This document shows positions 48,918 through 60,522 of a stretch of 64,000 bases of DNA, in pieces; the first letter of the stretch is position 1, and each line of letters begins with the position of its first letter. Position numbers and translations under genes: made by a program. The notes under the pieces are model-generated. The model saw only the letters and a list, made by a program, of their open reading frames with translations, was not told where the DNA came from and made no database searches. Source of the stretch: Chondrosia reniformis (lineage: Eukaryota > Porifera > Demospongiae > Chondrillida > Chondrillidae). The DNA lies in contig OX359189.1 in NCBI GenBank assembly GCA_947172415.1, positions 8,756,501-8,820,500 of the forward strand, given 5' to 3'.

Positions 48918-49263
48918 GAGATGTAAAACCTATATATATAATATTTTAGTATCATGATAATAAATTCACATCAAATGATAAAACTGACTGTATATATTAC
49001 GGTGGCCTATACCTCTACAGGGTATATATCTAATATAAAAGATATATTAACATCTACGTATCTATATAAGGTTTATAGAACACATACGTAGAATATTCTC
49101 ATGACAGTTATTGCATAATAAATGGAGTCATGATATCAGTCACCTTACTCAGAATAAATAGAGCCGCCATTTAATACATACTCACATGATACGATAGTTA
49201 CTGACTTATCTACTGTAATTATACAAGGTATACTGTATTTGTATATTAAGCTAATTAATACAT

Positions 49264-49379
49264 TCACAGGTTAACATAAGTTGGTTTATCTTCAATCTGA
49301 TTCATCTCAATAGGTACATAAGCAGGATTCTTTTCCATTTCATCATCATTAATACCTTCAATATGAGGATGTAATGAAT
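49264..49379 (-). other. ITAM-like tail exon of H
   Basis: The last exon encodes SLHPHIEGINDDEMEKNPA followed by the two tyrosine motifs YVPI and YVNL at the very C-terminus, stop TGA at 49264-49266. The protein sequence is identical in I (56469-56584), where the stop is TAA and synonymous changes are present. Confidence 0.8.
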
Positions 49380-51908
49380 CTGTATCATAATGGTGAAACC
49401 AAAATTTATAAAAATTCATTTTTAAAAGGTTGTTAATCATATTTAGTTATTGAACAATTTGAATAGATACAGTATAGCTAACCTTTTGACCTTTGTGGAG
49501 GAATCTTGTGATTTCTTCTGTACACATAAGCAGCTGCTACACATGTAACTATGAATATACTCAAATTAATTACAAAAAGTGAAATAAACACAATTGAAGT
49601 GATTATCCATGAACTGCAGACTGAATTACCTGTAGATGTACATAGAAGAGAAAATGAGAAAAATGGAAAATGAAGTTTAATGGATGAATATACGTACATG
49701 ACTATATATCTTTCCCTAGAAATATAAATCGGATGCAAATGACTGTCATATTCTACAATGACACTTTATGTACATATTGAATACATACATACTTAGCTGA
49801 TCATTTATTGCTGTTACTGATGATAATTTAATGTCACTTCTAATGTTCAAGTCCTCTTTACAATAAGCTCCAACTCCAATCTCATAAGATGTACCAGGAG
49901 TAAGATCTTCAATAGTGTAGGATGTTTCAGTAGTCGTTATGACAGATTTCACTGAACTAGATCCTTGTTGCCATGTTACCTCATACATGAAGGTACAGTT
50001 CTCAAAACACTCATCACTGTGGGACCACATCAGGGAGATACTTGTATCAGAAGGGACGGATGTGAGTGAGGTTGGAGGAAGGGGAGACTCTGAAGGGATA
50101 CCAGCTATAGTTATATTAACACTTATTATTAGCAGAAGTATTCAATGGCTTATTTACCTCTAACTCTCACAGTCACAGGTTCACTCTCTTCCATACTACC
50201 ATCAGCATACACAACAGCACAAGAGTAGTTAGCCTCTCCATTGAGGAAGACACTCTTTCTTGTTGTCACACTCACAACTGTCTCAGTATTACTCTGGGAT
50301 ACAACCATATGGTATGTATCAGGTAGATCAATCCTCTCTCCATCCTTCATCCACACTACAGGACTGGTCTGATTGAAGATGGGTCCACTTGATGTAGTAT
50401 CAGTTATATCATGATGGTGACAGGTGAGTTGGACTTGTCTGTCATAACACACTGGATTCTTTGATATCATAATAAACAAAGAATCTAACCAAAATTAGTA
50501 ATCTCAATTATATATGCATGTATGAACAATGGATGGTTTAAACTCACTTAATGTAGTCACTTTCATCTCCACTGTATCACTTCTGATAGTGCTATTCTCC
50601 ACACTCTGTGCTGTAATGTTAACTTGATATGTAGTACTAGGAACCAGGTTAGATAGTGTAATGTCAGTAGTGGATGTAGTTGTTGAGTAACATGTTGATA
50701 CATCAGGTACTCCATTCTCAACAGTACACCATGAGATGGTGAAGGAGAAGGTGTAGTCTTCAAAACACACTGAGGGATTGTGGTCCCAAGTGAGGGAGAT
50801 GGAGAATATTCGAAGATGCAGCTCTATTTGAGATGGACTGGCCAGTTCACCTACATTCATAGGACATGATCAAACCTGGAGTTACGCCTTAAAAGGGAGG
50901 CAATCAGCACAACATTGAAAAGCTATCTCATTGTTTGCTCCTTCATAAAATTAAGATTATACAAACAGTGCAGTGTGGAATTTCAGGTGTCTATGTGTAC
51001 ATATACGCATTAGTTAAGTAAGTTCAACTTCATATGATATAATATAACACATACCATAATTGAATTGTTCAGGATGTGAGATCAAAATGACTGTCCAAGT
51101 AATCATATGTACATATTTATAAAGTTAAACTAGTCAACTATTTAACTACAAGTCAACTCACTGACATTAGCTGAAACACTGTTACTGTTTCTCCTATCAA
51201 AAGTGTCACTTCTCACAATGAAGCAGTTGTAGTATGTTCCTGGTTCATACACTCCTCTTATGACATTGATCTGCAGACCTCTCACTGTAGAACTGATGAT
51301 GACAGTCTGTTCAGTAATTCCATTAGGAGTGTAGTCCACTCCATTCCTCATCCACAGCACACCAGCCAGGTATCCACTGCTCCCTCCCAGAGGAGGATGT
51401 GAACAGTTTATCTGATAAGTCTCTCCATAACACACTTCATCAGATAGATCAGTCAGAGTGGGGACTGCATTACCTAGTGACAAGTAGTAGATTTAACCGA
51501 CTAGAACCATTGCCTAGTGACACCACAAAACTGCTACTTTGCTATTGGCTAATGCTAAAATAGAACTGTCAACTGCTTATCAATTCAACAGGCCTGAGAC
51601 TATACTATACTATATGGACCAGTGAGAGTGAGAATTGGATCTGAATAGACTAGTGTCAAATATACAGAATATTTATCTAAAGCAAATTAAGAATAAATGT
51701 CCACATAAGTAAGTAATATCTAGACGAGAATAAGTGCAGCGTGAAAAGACCAATTTAATAAACAACGCTGCCTCTTTTATAAATCTATAAGCGATGTTAC
51801 GTATACATTCGACCTTATATATGTCTACCTACCGCTCTGCCATAAGCTTAAAACCGAACACAATAGAAGAACGAAGGAAAATTCCAGTGAAAGCTGCTGT
51901 ACGGACAT
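49264..51908 (-). CDS. Receptor copy H: Ig-FN3-Ig-FN3 receptor with ITAM-like tail
   Basis: Seven exons, all in frame, 525 residues: signal peptide 51833-51908 (FSFVLLLCSVLSLWQS core), Ig1 51162-51473, FN3-1 50548-50850, Ig2 50158-50484, FN3-2 49793-50089, TM 49483-49629, tail 49264-49379. Every intron is phase 1. Ig1: INCSHPPLGGSSGYLAGVLW and YYNCFIV; Ig2: QLTCHHHD, VVWMKDGERI, NYSCAVVYADG. TM: ITSIVFISLFVINLSIFIVT with no charged residue, then YRRNHK. The tail ends YVPIEMNQIEDKPTYVNL, i.e. Yxx(I)-x10-Yxx(L), within the ITAM spacing range; YVNL also fits a Grb2-type YxN site. Expected role (inference): activating surface receptor coupled to Syk- or Src-type kinases. FN3-2 differs from the copy in I in one patch (GSSSVKSVI for SGDGSSLRNT). 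Confidence 0.8.
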
Positions 51909-53543
51909 CTTGATTTGGAAGACCATGGGGATTCCCTTTTTACATGTGACAAGCCACAGCCACAAGTAACATTCTAAAGGCATATATTTGGCTGAAGCTT
52001 CGTTGTTACATTACAAGTTTATTTACAACTGCAGGGGTCAAATGTAGACTATATGTATGCATATCAAATTTCAGTTGAAAGAAAGTTTCAATCTATGGCA
52101 ACAATTTGTATGAAGGGAATGCCCTTAACTAAATTATATAATTACGTATATATAATTAGTGTAACCAGTAGTTACATATATTCAGTACTCAAGCAAACCA
52201 TTTCATCTTCGTCTTCATGTTTAATGTACTCTTCTATAGATAAAGGCAAATTAAACACATCATATAGTTATATAGAAGATGTTAATTATATGTGCACCTA
52301 ATCTTTTTATATCAATGGTGATTATGCACATATATACGTATATACCTCCAATAACTGACAATGTGTAGTATGTGAGTAACATATTCCTAAATAATTTATA
52401 GATATAGTATGTAATTGGTCTATATATAGTAACTTCACCATCAGTCAGCTATATACCAATATAAAACCTGGCACAATCAGGTGTGCAAATGGTATTTATA
52501 ATTACTTAGGAAAATATTCAGTTTACTTGTTTGCAAAATTTTCAGTGGGTATGGTCTTCAAGAGGAGTGGCTTCCTGTCCTGTACTAGCCTGGGTGTATC
52601 CCATAACTACACAAGTATATAATATTGTTACCATGCATATAAATACACATATACATATATACTTCTACACATATAAACTTAGGAAGAATTTTAGTAATAA
52701 TAGGTATATAATAATATACATACGTATGTGTGTATATAGCAAACACTCCCTTCAATTTCCTAATTTGTATGAATAGGAATGTTTGTGGGAGGAAAAAGAT
52801 GACTATTTAGGATTCATACGGTAAGTAGGTAATTCCCCATTATGTGTTTATATGGATTTGAGTACATATACATATAATATTGGATACAGGGTATGTATAC
52901 ATAATATTAAGAGGAGATATAATATTGCTGATGAAGACCAATGGGTTAAAATGTTCTATTCCAAAGATCTAATGTTGCTAGCACTGTTGTTCAATAATCC
53001 TTATATCTCATCATGATTGCAACATAAACCCTATCACTTTAATGTTAACTTGATATGTAGTACTAGGAACCAGGTTAGATAGTGTAATGTCAGTAGTGGA
53101 TGTAGTAGTTGAGTTACAATGTTGATACTCCACTTGGGAGCACAATCCCTCATTGTGTTTTGAAGACTACACCTTCTCCTTCACCATCTCATGGTGTACT
53201 GTTGAGTGAAGAAGGAGAACAATTACAAAGCTGTAGTGTATATGTGTTAGATTATACGTATATACAATGCCACCTAATCTGGTCATCTGTGGGAGCTATA
53301 TACAGTACATATACATACATTTGGCTGTATTAGATAGGTTTAAATGTACGTATGTAATATTGTATGTTTCAGGACATTGCTGTGTCAGCCATTGATGGAA
53401 ACTCTCTAAATGTACATGTGTTCTGTAGCTTTTTTGCTGGCAATGCATTCAATATCATAAATGTAGCTACTTATATGAAGGTATATGTATATATTAGTTG
53501 GTATAATCATGTGCATTTTGATCATGCATTGACACTCTGATCA
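51909..53543. repeat. Intergenic duplicated block, unit 2
   Basis: Parallel to 43,210-45,478 but lacking the 729-bp segment at 44,576-45,304. It contains an FN3-1 relic at 53,037-53,205. No intact gene. Confidence 0.65.
53037..53205 (-). pseudogene. Relic of an FN3-1 exon (unit 2)
   Basis: Twin of 44,231-44,395 with the same internal deletion, so the exon was already broken before the unit was duplicated. Confidence 0.7.
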
Positions 53544-54493
53544 TCAAAACCAGTCCGCAAATATAGCCATTGCAATAGGTATGGCCATCCAAGAGATTCC
53601 TTTGGTATTTCCCAAAGCATCTGCATCTGTGAAATAAAGAGGCTATATAGAAGTACGTATAGCATTGTAAGGGAGTCCTCACTTCTTACCACTTGTCCTG
53701 ACTGTTATTTCCTGAAGTTCACTACAGTGAGCTCCATAACAAGAGCTTACTTGTACAGTATAAGTAGTTAAAGCAGTTAGATTTGTAAAAGTGTACTGAT
53801 TTCCCTCTTCCATGTCTTCTTCATGATTACCATTATTTGAAAAGCAAGACACCTTATATGTTACATTTAAATCACACTCTGAAGATCTCAAAGGTCCCAA
53901 AACACTGTAATGGCTGTTAGTGAAGTTCTGGCTTCAAGAAGATTTACTTCACTTGGAACTATATAAGAATAATAAAACAGCAATGATTACACATGCATGG
54001 TGAAATATTATTGAACTTATAATGATATACCTTTAGCAATAATAGTGATTATCTCACTAAACTCCCTGCCTCTAGTAGCTTGATTAATAATGAAAGCTTG
54101 ATAGGTAGTACCAAAAGGAAAGTCACCTCCACAGGTAATTATTAGTGTAGTTTTGGTTGCTGTAGTGGTAATGTCCTCAAAGAGACCATCTGGATTATAG
54201 TCACTTCCATTTCTTATCCACATAATACTTGGCAGATAACCAGAGTCTCCACCAAGTTCAGGATGAGTAAACGTTACAGTGATGCTACCACCAGGACAAA
54301 CTGCCACTTCTCCTGATAGATCTACACGGATAGCAGCTAAAATACCTACAAGAGGAATATAACTGAACTGATAGAGCTGAACAAGGATTGACATCATGTG
54401 AAACTGAAGTATTTAATCACAATCAACATTAGTAGCTTACTCACCATAGGTCAGATGAACTAGAACAAACAAAACAAGAAGTTTGGCTTTCAT
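53544..54493 (-). pseudogene. Gene G: frameshifted paralogue of gene F
   Basis: Same four exons as F: signal peptide 54445-54493 (MKAKLLVLFVLVHLTY), Ig 54031-54336, FN3 53690-53958, anchor exon 53544-53626. The FN3 exon is 269 nt against 267 in F: two extra bases in TGGGACCTTTGAGATCTTCA shift the frame and give TGA directly after Trp-Asp-Leu. The Ig exon and the anchor exon (ISWMAIPIAMAIF) remain intact, so the loss looks recent. The Ig core cysteines are absent, as in F. Confidence 0.8.
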
Positions 54494-55024
54494 TTCGACA
54501 ATGTGTCTAACTCTCACTCCTGTTTTACCTACATATTGTATGTTACAGATAGTAAGATAAAATATAATTGTAAACGAGTATGTATACATACTAGTGGGTA
54601 TAAACACCCAAGCCTTTGTGTATACGTATATTATATTCCATGGCTTTGAACGACTAAATTACAGGTACTACGTACCGACTCGAGGTTATATACAATCAAC
54701 ACAACAATGTTGTTACTATTTCAGATTAAGGGTGTATATCTTGTAGTTATATAGACTATTACATACCTCGGGATCATCTTTCTAATACTTCTTGGTGAGC
54801 TCGAGGGAAAGTATACTTCTGTTTACTAGGCAAAGTACCTGAACACAGAGAAGTCATTAGATACAATCACGGTTCCTGAAAACTTACAAACACAAGTGTT
54901 TTGAGAGAAAAGTAAAATGGATGACAAACTATCCACTTTCCATATTTCCTTACAGTAACATTAGTACTGGTACATACATATACAGTATACACAAACTGAC
55001 TGACTGTTTATCATTGTAGCTGAT

Positions 55025-55283
55025 AATCTTACAAGTTCACTCCTGATACTTGGGTACCGGTCAATAAGCTCCAACTCCAATCTCATAAGATGTATATACC
55101 AGGAGTAAGACCTTCAATATTGTAGAATGTTTCATTAGTGGTTATATTCCTCAAACTAGATCCATCTCCACTCTGTTGCCATGTTACCTCATACATGAAG
55201 GTACAGTTCTCAAAATACTCATCACTGTAGGACCACATTAGGGAGATACTTGTATCAGAAGGGACGGATGTGAGTGAGGTTTG
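55025..55283 (-). pseudogene. Relic of an FN3-2 exon (unit 2)
   Basis: Same relic as 47,475-47,738, further decayed: WSYSDEYFENCTF shows two lost positions (His to Tyr, Cys to Tyr) and the C-terminal part has indels. Confidence 0.7.
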
Positions 55284-55439
55284 TGGTGATATCTACATGC
55301 ATATAATTATAATTTAATAGTAGAATGAACATTCACTAGATATACTAAGTCATGGCCAGTGACTTACCAATATACAGTAGCTGGTGGTTGTATGTCTCTA
55401 AACATGAGAAATATCTACAATGCTATTTGGCTATTCTGT

Positions 55440-55615
55440 AAAAAACCAATAGGGGAACTAAACCTAAAGAGAGCTTTGGATGATGAAGATACAAGAGTCT
55501 TTTCTTTTTTTTCCTTTCTTTCATCTTCTGGATCAGACACTGTTTCTGAGAATTCCACCCTTCATCAGTGATCCTCGGAGTCATTGTCTTTTTGATCCTC
55601 TGTCAATCCTTGGCT
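55440..55615 (+). mobile_element. Short copy of the 18,020 element
   Basis: Contains GGGGAACTAAACCTAAAGAG, a T/C-rich middle and TCATCAGTGATCCTCGGAGT, matching 18,020-18,430 on the opposite strand with an internal deletion. It is absent from the equivalent place in unit 1 (about 48,435). Confidence 0.6.
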
Positions 55616-56014
55616 CACAGATGTAGGTACATACGTATATCAACCAACACTTCCTAGGTAAGTACATAAGGCATATATATATATTATATTTCAGTTAAAA
55701 ATTTAGAGTGAGTAATTTATTACTTGTAATATTTAATTCTATTAAATACGTATGTAGCTGACTGTTATAAATCATTTGGGCCAATTGGCACTTTTAATTA
55801 CATCTGAATAGTACTTACCATCCATTTTCACATGAAGAATCAATACATTATTTTTCTTACATGCTAGACTTTGAGATTGCATGGTCCACGCGTATCCTAG
55901 CTGAGGTTGGTGGAGATGGCTTCATTAGATCTTGACAGAGAGAGACAGAGTGACAGATGAGCTAATAGGAACACTCTACTCAGTATCACCATCATCATAT
56001 TTTGATCCCATTCA

Positions 56015-56102
56015 TCCTCTATAACATATCCACTACCCCCTCCAAGAGGAGGATGTGTATAAATCTCTCCATAACACACTTCATCAGGTAGAGCAGTCAG
56101 TT
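56015..56102 (-). pseudogene. Relic of an Ig1 exon (unit 2)
   Basis: Twin of 48,815-48,917 (VCYGEIYTHPPLGGGSGY), same deletion and unrelated continuation. Confidence 0.65.
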
Positions 56103-56468
56103 GGAGATGTAAAACCTATATATATAATATTTTAGTATCGTGATAATAAATTCACATCAAATGATAAAACTGACTGTATATATTACAGTGGCCTATACCT
56201 CTACAGGGTATATATCTAATATAAAAGACATATTAACATCTATCTATATAAGGTTTATAGAACATATACGTAGAATATTCTCATGACAGTTACTGCATAA
56301 TAAATGGAGTCATAATATCAGTCACCTTACTCAGATTAAATAGAGCCGCCATTTAATACATACTCACATGATATGATAGTTACTGACTTATCTACTGCAA
56401 TTATACAAGGTATATTCGTATATAAAGCTAATTAATACATTCACAGGTTAACATAACATAATTCATAT

Positions 56469-59072
56469 TTAGAGATTCACATAAGTTGGTTTATCTTCAA
56501 TTTGATTCATCTCAATAGGTACATAAGCAGGATTCTTTTCCATTTCATCATCATTAATACCTTCAATATGAGGATGCAATGAATCTATATCATAATAGTG
56601 AAACCAAAATTTATCAAAATTCATTTGTAAAAGGTTGTTAATCATAATTAGTTATTGAACAATTTGAATAGATACAGTATAGCTAACCTTTTGACCTTTG
56701 TGGAGGAATCTTGTGACTTCTTCTATACACATAAGCAGCTGTTATACATGTAACTATGAATATACTCAAATTAATTACAAAAAGTGAAATAAACACAATT
56801 GAAGTGATCATCCATGAACTGCAGACTGAATTACCTGTAGATGTACACAGAAGAGAAAATGAGAAAAGAATGGAAAATGAAGTTTAACGGATGAATATAC
56901 GTACATGACTATATATCTTTCCCTAGAAATATAAATTGGATGCAAATGACTGTCATATTCTACAATGACACTTTATGTACATATTGAATATAGACATACC
57001 TAGCTGATCATTTATTGCTGTTACTGATGATAATTTAATGTCACTTCTAATGTTCAAGTCCTCTTTACAATAAGCTCCAACTCCAATCTCATAAGATGTA
57101 CCAGGAGTAAGATCTTCAATAGTGTAGGATGTTTCAGTAGTCGTTGTATTCCTCAAACTAGATCCATCTCCACTCTGTTGCCATGTTACCTCATACATGA
57201 AGGTACAGTTCTCAAAACACTCATCACTGTGGGACCACATCAGGGAGATACTTGTATCAGAAGGGACGGATGTGAGTGCAGTTGGAGGAAGGGGAGACTC
57301 TGAAGGAATACCAGCTACAGCTATATTAACACTTATTATTAGCAGAAGTATTCAATGGCTTATTTACCTCTAACTCTCACAGTCACAGGTTCACTCTCCT
57401 CCATACTACCATCAGCATACACAACAGCACAACAGTAGTTAGCCTCTCCATTGAGGAAGACACTCTTTCTTGTTGTCACACTCACAACTGTCTCAGTATT
57501 ACTCTGGGATACAACCATATGGTATGTATCAGGTAGATCAATCCTCTCTCCATCCTTCATCCACACTACAGGACTGGTCTGATTGAAGATAGGTTCACTT
57601 GATGTAGTATCAGTTATATCATGATGGTGACAGGTGAGTTGGACTTGTCTGTCATAACAGACTGGATTCTTTGATATCATAATAAACAAAGAATCTAAAC
57701 AAAATTAGTAATCTCAATTATATTCATATGAACAATAGACTAGCTGGTTTGAACTCACTTAATGTAGTAACTTTCATCTCCACTGTATAACTTCTGATAG
57801 TGCTATTCTCCACACTCTGTGCTGTAATGTTAACTTGATATGTAGTACTAGGAACCAGGTTAGATAGTGTAATGTCAGTAGTGGATGTAGTAGTTGAGTT
57901 ACATGTTGATACATCAGGTACTCCATTCTCAACAGTACACCATGAGATGGTGAAGGAGTAGGTGTAGTCTTCAAAACAAACTGAGGGATTGTGGTCCCAA
58001 GTGAAGGAGATGGAGAATATTCGAAGATGCAGCTCTATTTGAGATGGACTGGCCAGTTCACCTACATTCATAGGACATGATTGAACCTGGAGTTACACCT
58101 TAAAAGGGAGGTAATCAGCACAACATTGAAAAGCTATCTCATTGTTTGCTCCTTCGTAAAATTAAGATTATACTAACAGTGCATCTATGGGATTTTAGTT
58201 GTCTACGTATGCATATACGCATTAGAGTAAGTTCAACTTCATATGATATAACACATACCATAATTGAATTGTTCAGGTGTAAGATCAAAATGACTGTCCA
58301 AGTAATCATACGTATGTACATACGTACATATAATATTTAACTAGCCAACTCACTGACATTAGCTGAAACACTGTTACTGTTTCTCCTATCAAAAGTGTCA
58401 CTTCTCACAATGAAGCAGTTGTAGTATGTTCCTGGTTCATACACTCCTCTTATGACATTGATCTGCAGACCTCTCACAGTAGAATTGATGGTGACAATCT
58501 GTTCAGTAATTCCATTAGGAGTGTAGTCCACTCCATTCCTCCTCCAGAGCACACCAGCCAGGTATCCAGTACTCACATTCAGTACAGGATGTGTACAGTT
58601 TATCTGATAAGTCTCTCCATAACACACTTCATCAGGTAGATCAGTCAGAGTGGGGACTGCATTACCTAGTAACAAGTAGTAGATTTAACCGACTAGAACC
58701 ACTACCTAATGACACCACAAAACTGCTACTTTACTATTGGCTAATGCTAAAATAGAACTGTCAACTGCTTATCAATTCAACAGTCTATATTGGTGGGTCA
58801 GTGAGAATTGGGTGGCAAATATACAGAATAATTATCTAAAGCACATTAAGAATAAATGTCCACCTAAGCAATCTTAGACTTTATATCTAAGCGAGAATAA
58901 GTGCAGCGTGAAAAGACCAATTTAATAAATAACACTATAAATGTGTATATAATATATACGTACAGTCTTACATACACGTTCGACCTTAATATGTCTGCCT
59001 ACCGCTCTGCAATAAGCTTAAAACCGAACACAAAACGAAGGAAAATTCCAGTGAAAGTTGCTGTACGGACAT
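56469..59072 (-). CDS. Receptor copy I: Ig-FN3-Ig-FN3 receptor with ITAM-like tail
   Basis: Seven exons, in frame, 524 residues: signal peptide 59003-59072 (two codons shorter than H; MSVQQLSLEFSFVLCSVL), Ig1 58354-58665, FN3-1 57759-58061, Ig2 57368-57694, FN3-2 57000-57299, TM 56688-56834, tail 56469-56584. Intron phases, TM and tail match H; the tail again ends YVPI-x10-YVNL. Ig1 differs from H and K in one concentrated patch (CTHPVLNVSTGYLAG for CSHPPLGGSSGYLAG) that it shares with J. Ig2 has NYCCAVV where other copies have NYSCAVV, an extra cysteine next to the core one. Probably an activating surface receptor like H. Confidence 0.8.
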
Positions 59073-60411
59073 CTTGATTGGAAGACCATGGGGGGTTCCC
59101 TTTTTCACAAAGTCATGTGACAAACCAAAGGAATAGATAACATCATACGTAGTATAGATAATCTATGATAACATTTGGCAGAGGCGAAGATCGATTGTGA
59201 TGCTTCGATTAAACTTTAATGCAACAATGGCATAGGAGAAATAATCCTTTAACTTGCAGGGGTCAAATACATGGATGGGAACTTAATAGCTTGTATGCAT
59301 ATAGGCCAGTTGAAAGATAGTTTCAATTCTATGGCAACAGTTTGTATGAAGGGATTACCCCTACCACTCAGTTTGAATTGAAAAACCTGTAATTACATAC
59401 GCGTATGTATTCAGTACTCGAGCAAACCATTTCACCTTCAATTTATATTTGGTTTGTATAATACGTTTCTATATGTAGATAAACTTTAGTTAATTGAACA
59501 CACTTATTTGAACAAATGATACTTGCATAAACCTAATTAATTTTTTATTATGACAATGCGGTTATATAAATATGCAGTCCTACAGTAGGTCAATCCACTA
59601 ACTGACTATGTGCAGTAACATAAATGGTAATATGCATAATTTAGCTTAATGTGCCATATATAACAACCTTATATTTACTCACACAAGCAAAAAGCTTGTG
59701 CTTTCCTTATAGCAGCAGATAAGGGGTTTGCCAATTTGCTCATTGCACTCCTCAGGGGACATGAGTGGGCAGGGGTAATATCCAGAGTTTAATGATGATG
59801 ACATTGATGCTTAAAGATCGGCTTTAATTTGATCTTAAAATCCCCTATTTTATCTTGCACAATCAGTTGTGTAACTGCATCCCATTGCATTTACTTATAG
59901 TTTACTTGTTTACCAAATTTACACAATCAAGGCCATTCCATTCCAAGAATTCAAGATGTGTGGTTTCCTGTTTGTGCAGAACTATATGTATAGCTATGGG
60001 AGACACCCAGGCTATTGCAGGACAAACTAGTAAGATTTTGAATAATAATAGATATGGCCATGAACGCTATTCTTGTATATGCACAAAGTCATTACTGGTA
60101 GTATGGCTTATAGCATAGATGACCATATATATATATATATATATACATATCTATATATATCAGACACTCCTTCAATTTCCTACTCATTATTGTCATAACA
60201 ACTATCTATATATAGGAATGTGTGTGGGAGGAAAAAGGTGACTATTTAGGATTCATACGGTAAAGCAGTAGGTAAAGTCCCCAATTTGTGTTGATGGATT
60301 TAGGTACATACCTATTGGATGTTTCTGTAGGGTATACATATTACAAGTTAAAATTAAAAACATTACTACTGTATACATTACTGTGTCATATGTATACATT
60401 CACTTGACCAG
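59073..60411. other. Spacer between J and I
   Basis: No gene. The left part resembles the region upstream of K and H signal exons. About 59,755-59,830 is a half-copy of the inverted repeat at 33,387. A TA run lies at 60,126-60,145. Confidence 0.55.
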
Positions 60412-60522
60412 TTATTTCACAACAGTCACAGTGGCATATTGGACTTGGAACATTTCATTCTCCATATGATGAGGTCTGTCTTCTTCAGATTTGTGCTGTA
60501 ACTCAGCGTATGTAAGTGTGTC
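60412..60522 (-). other. ITIM tail exon of J
   Basis: A 37-codon phase-0 exon opening DTLTYAELQHKSEEDRP and closing FQVQYATVTVVK, stop TAA at 60412-60414. Both tyrosines have the hydrophobic residue at -2 and Leu/Val at +3 required of an ITIM. Confidence 0.82.

Larger units (their letters stand above)
46992..49263. other. Intergenic region with exon relics, unit 1
   Basis: No intact gene. It contains a locally inverted piece of the conserved upstream block (about 47,160-47,250), an FN3-2 relic (47,475-47,738) and an Ig1 relic (48,815-48,917). The right part matches 55,280-56,468. Confidence 0.6.
54494..56468. other. Intergenic region with exon relics, unit 2
   Basis: Holds the conserved upstream block of G (54,767-54,835), an FN3-2 relic, an insertion at about 55,440-55,615 matching 18,020-18,430 in reverse, and an Ig1 relic. 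No intact gene. Confidence 0.6.
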
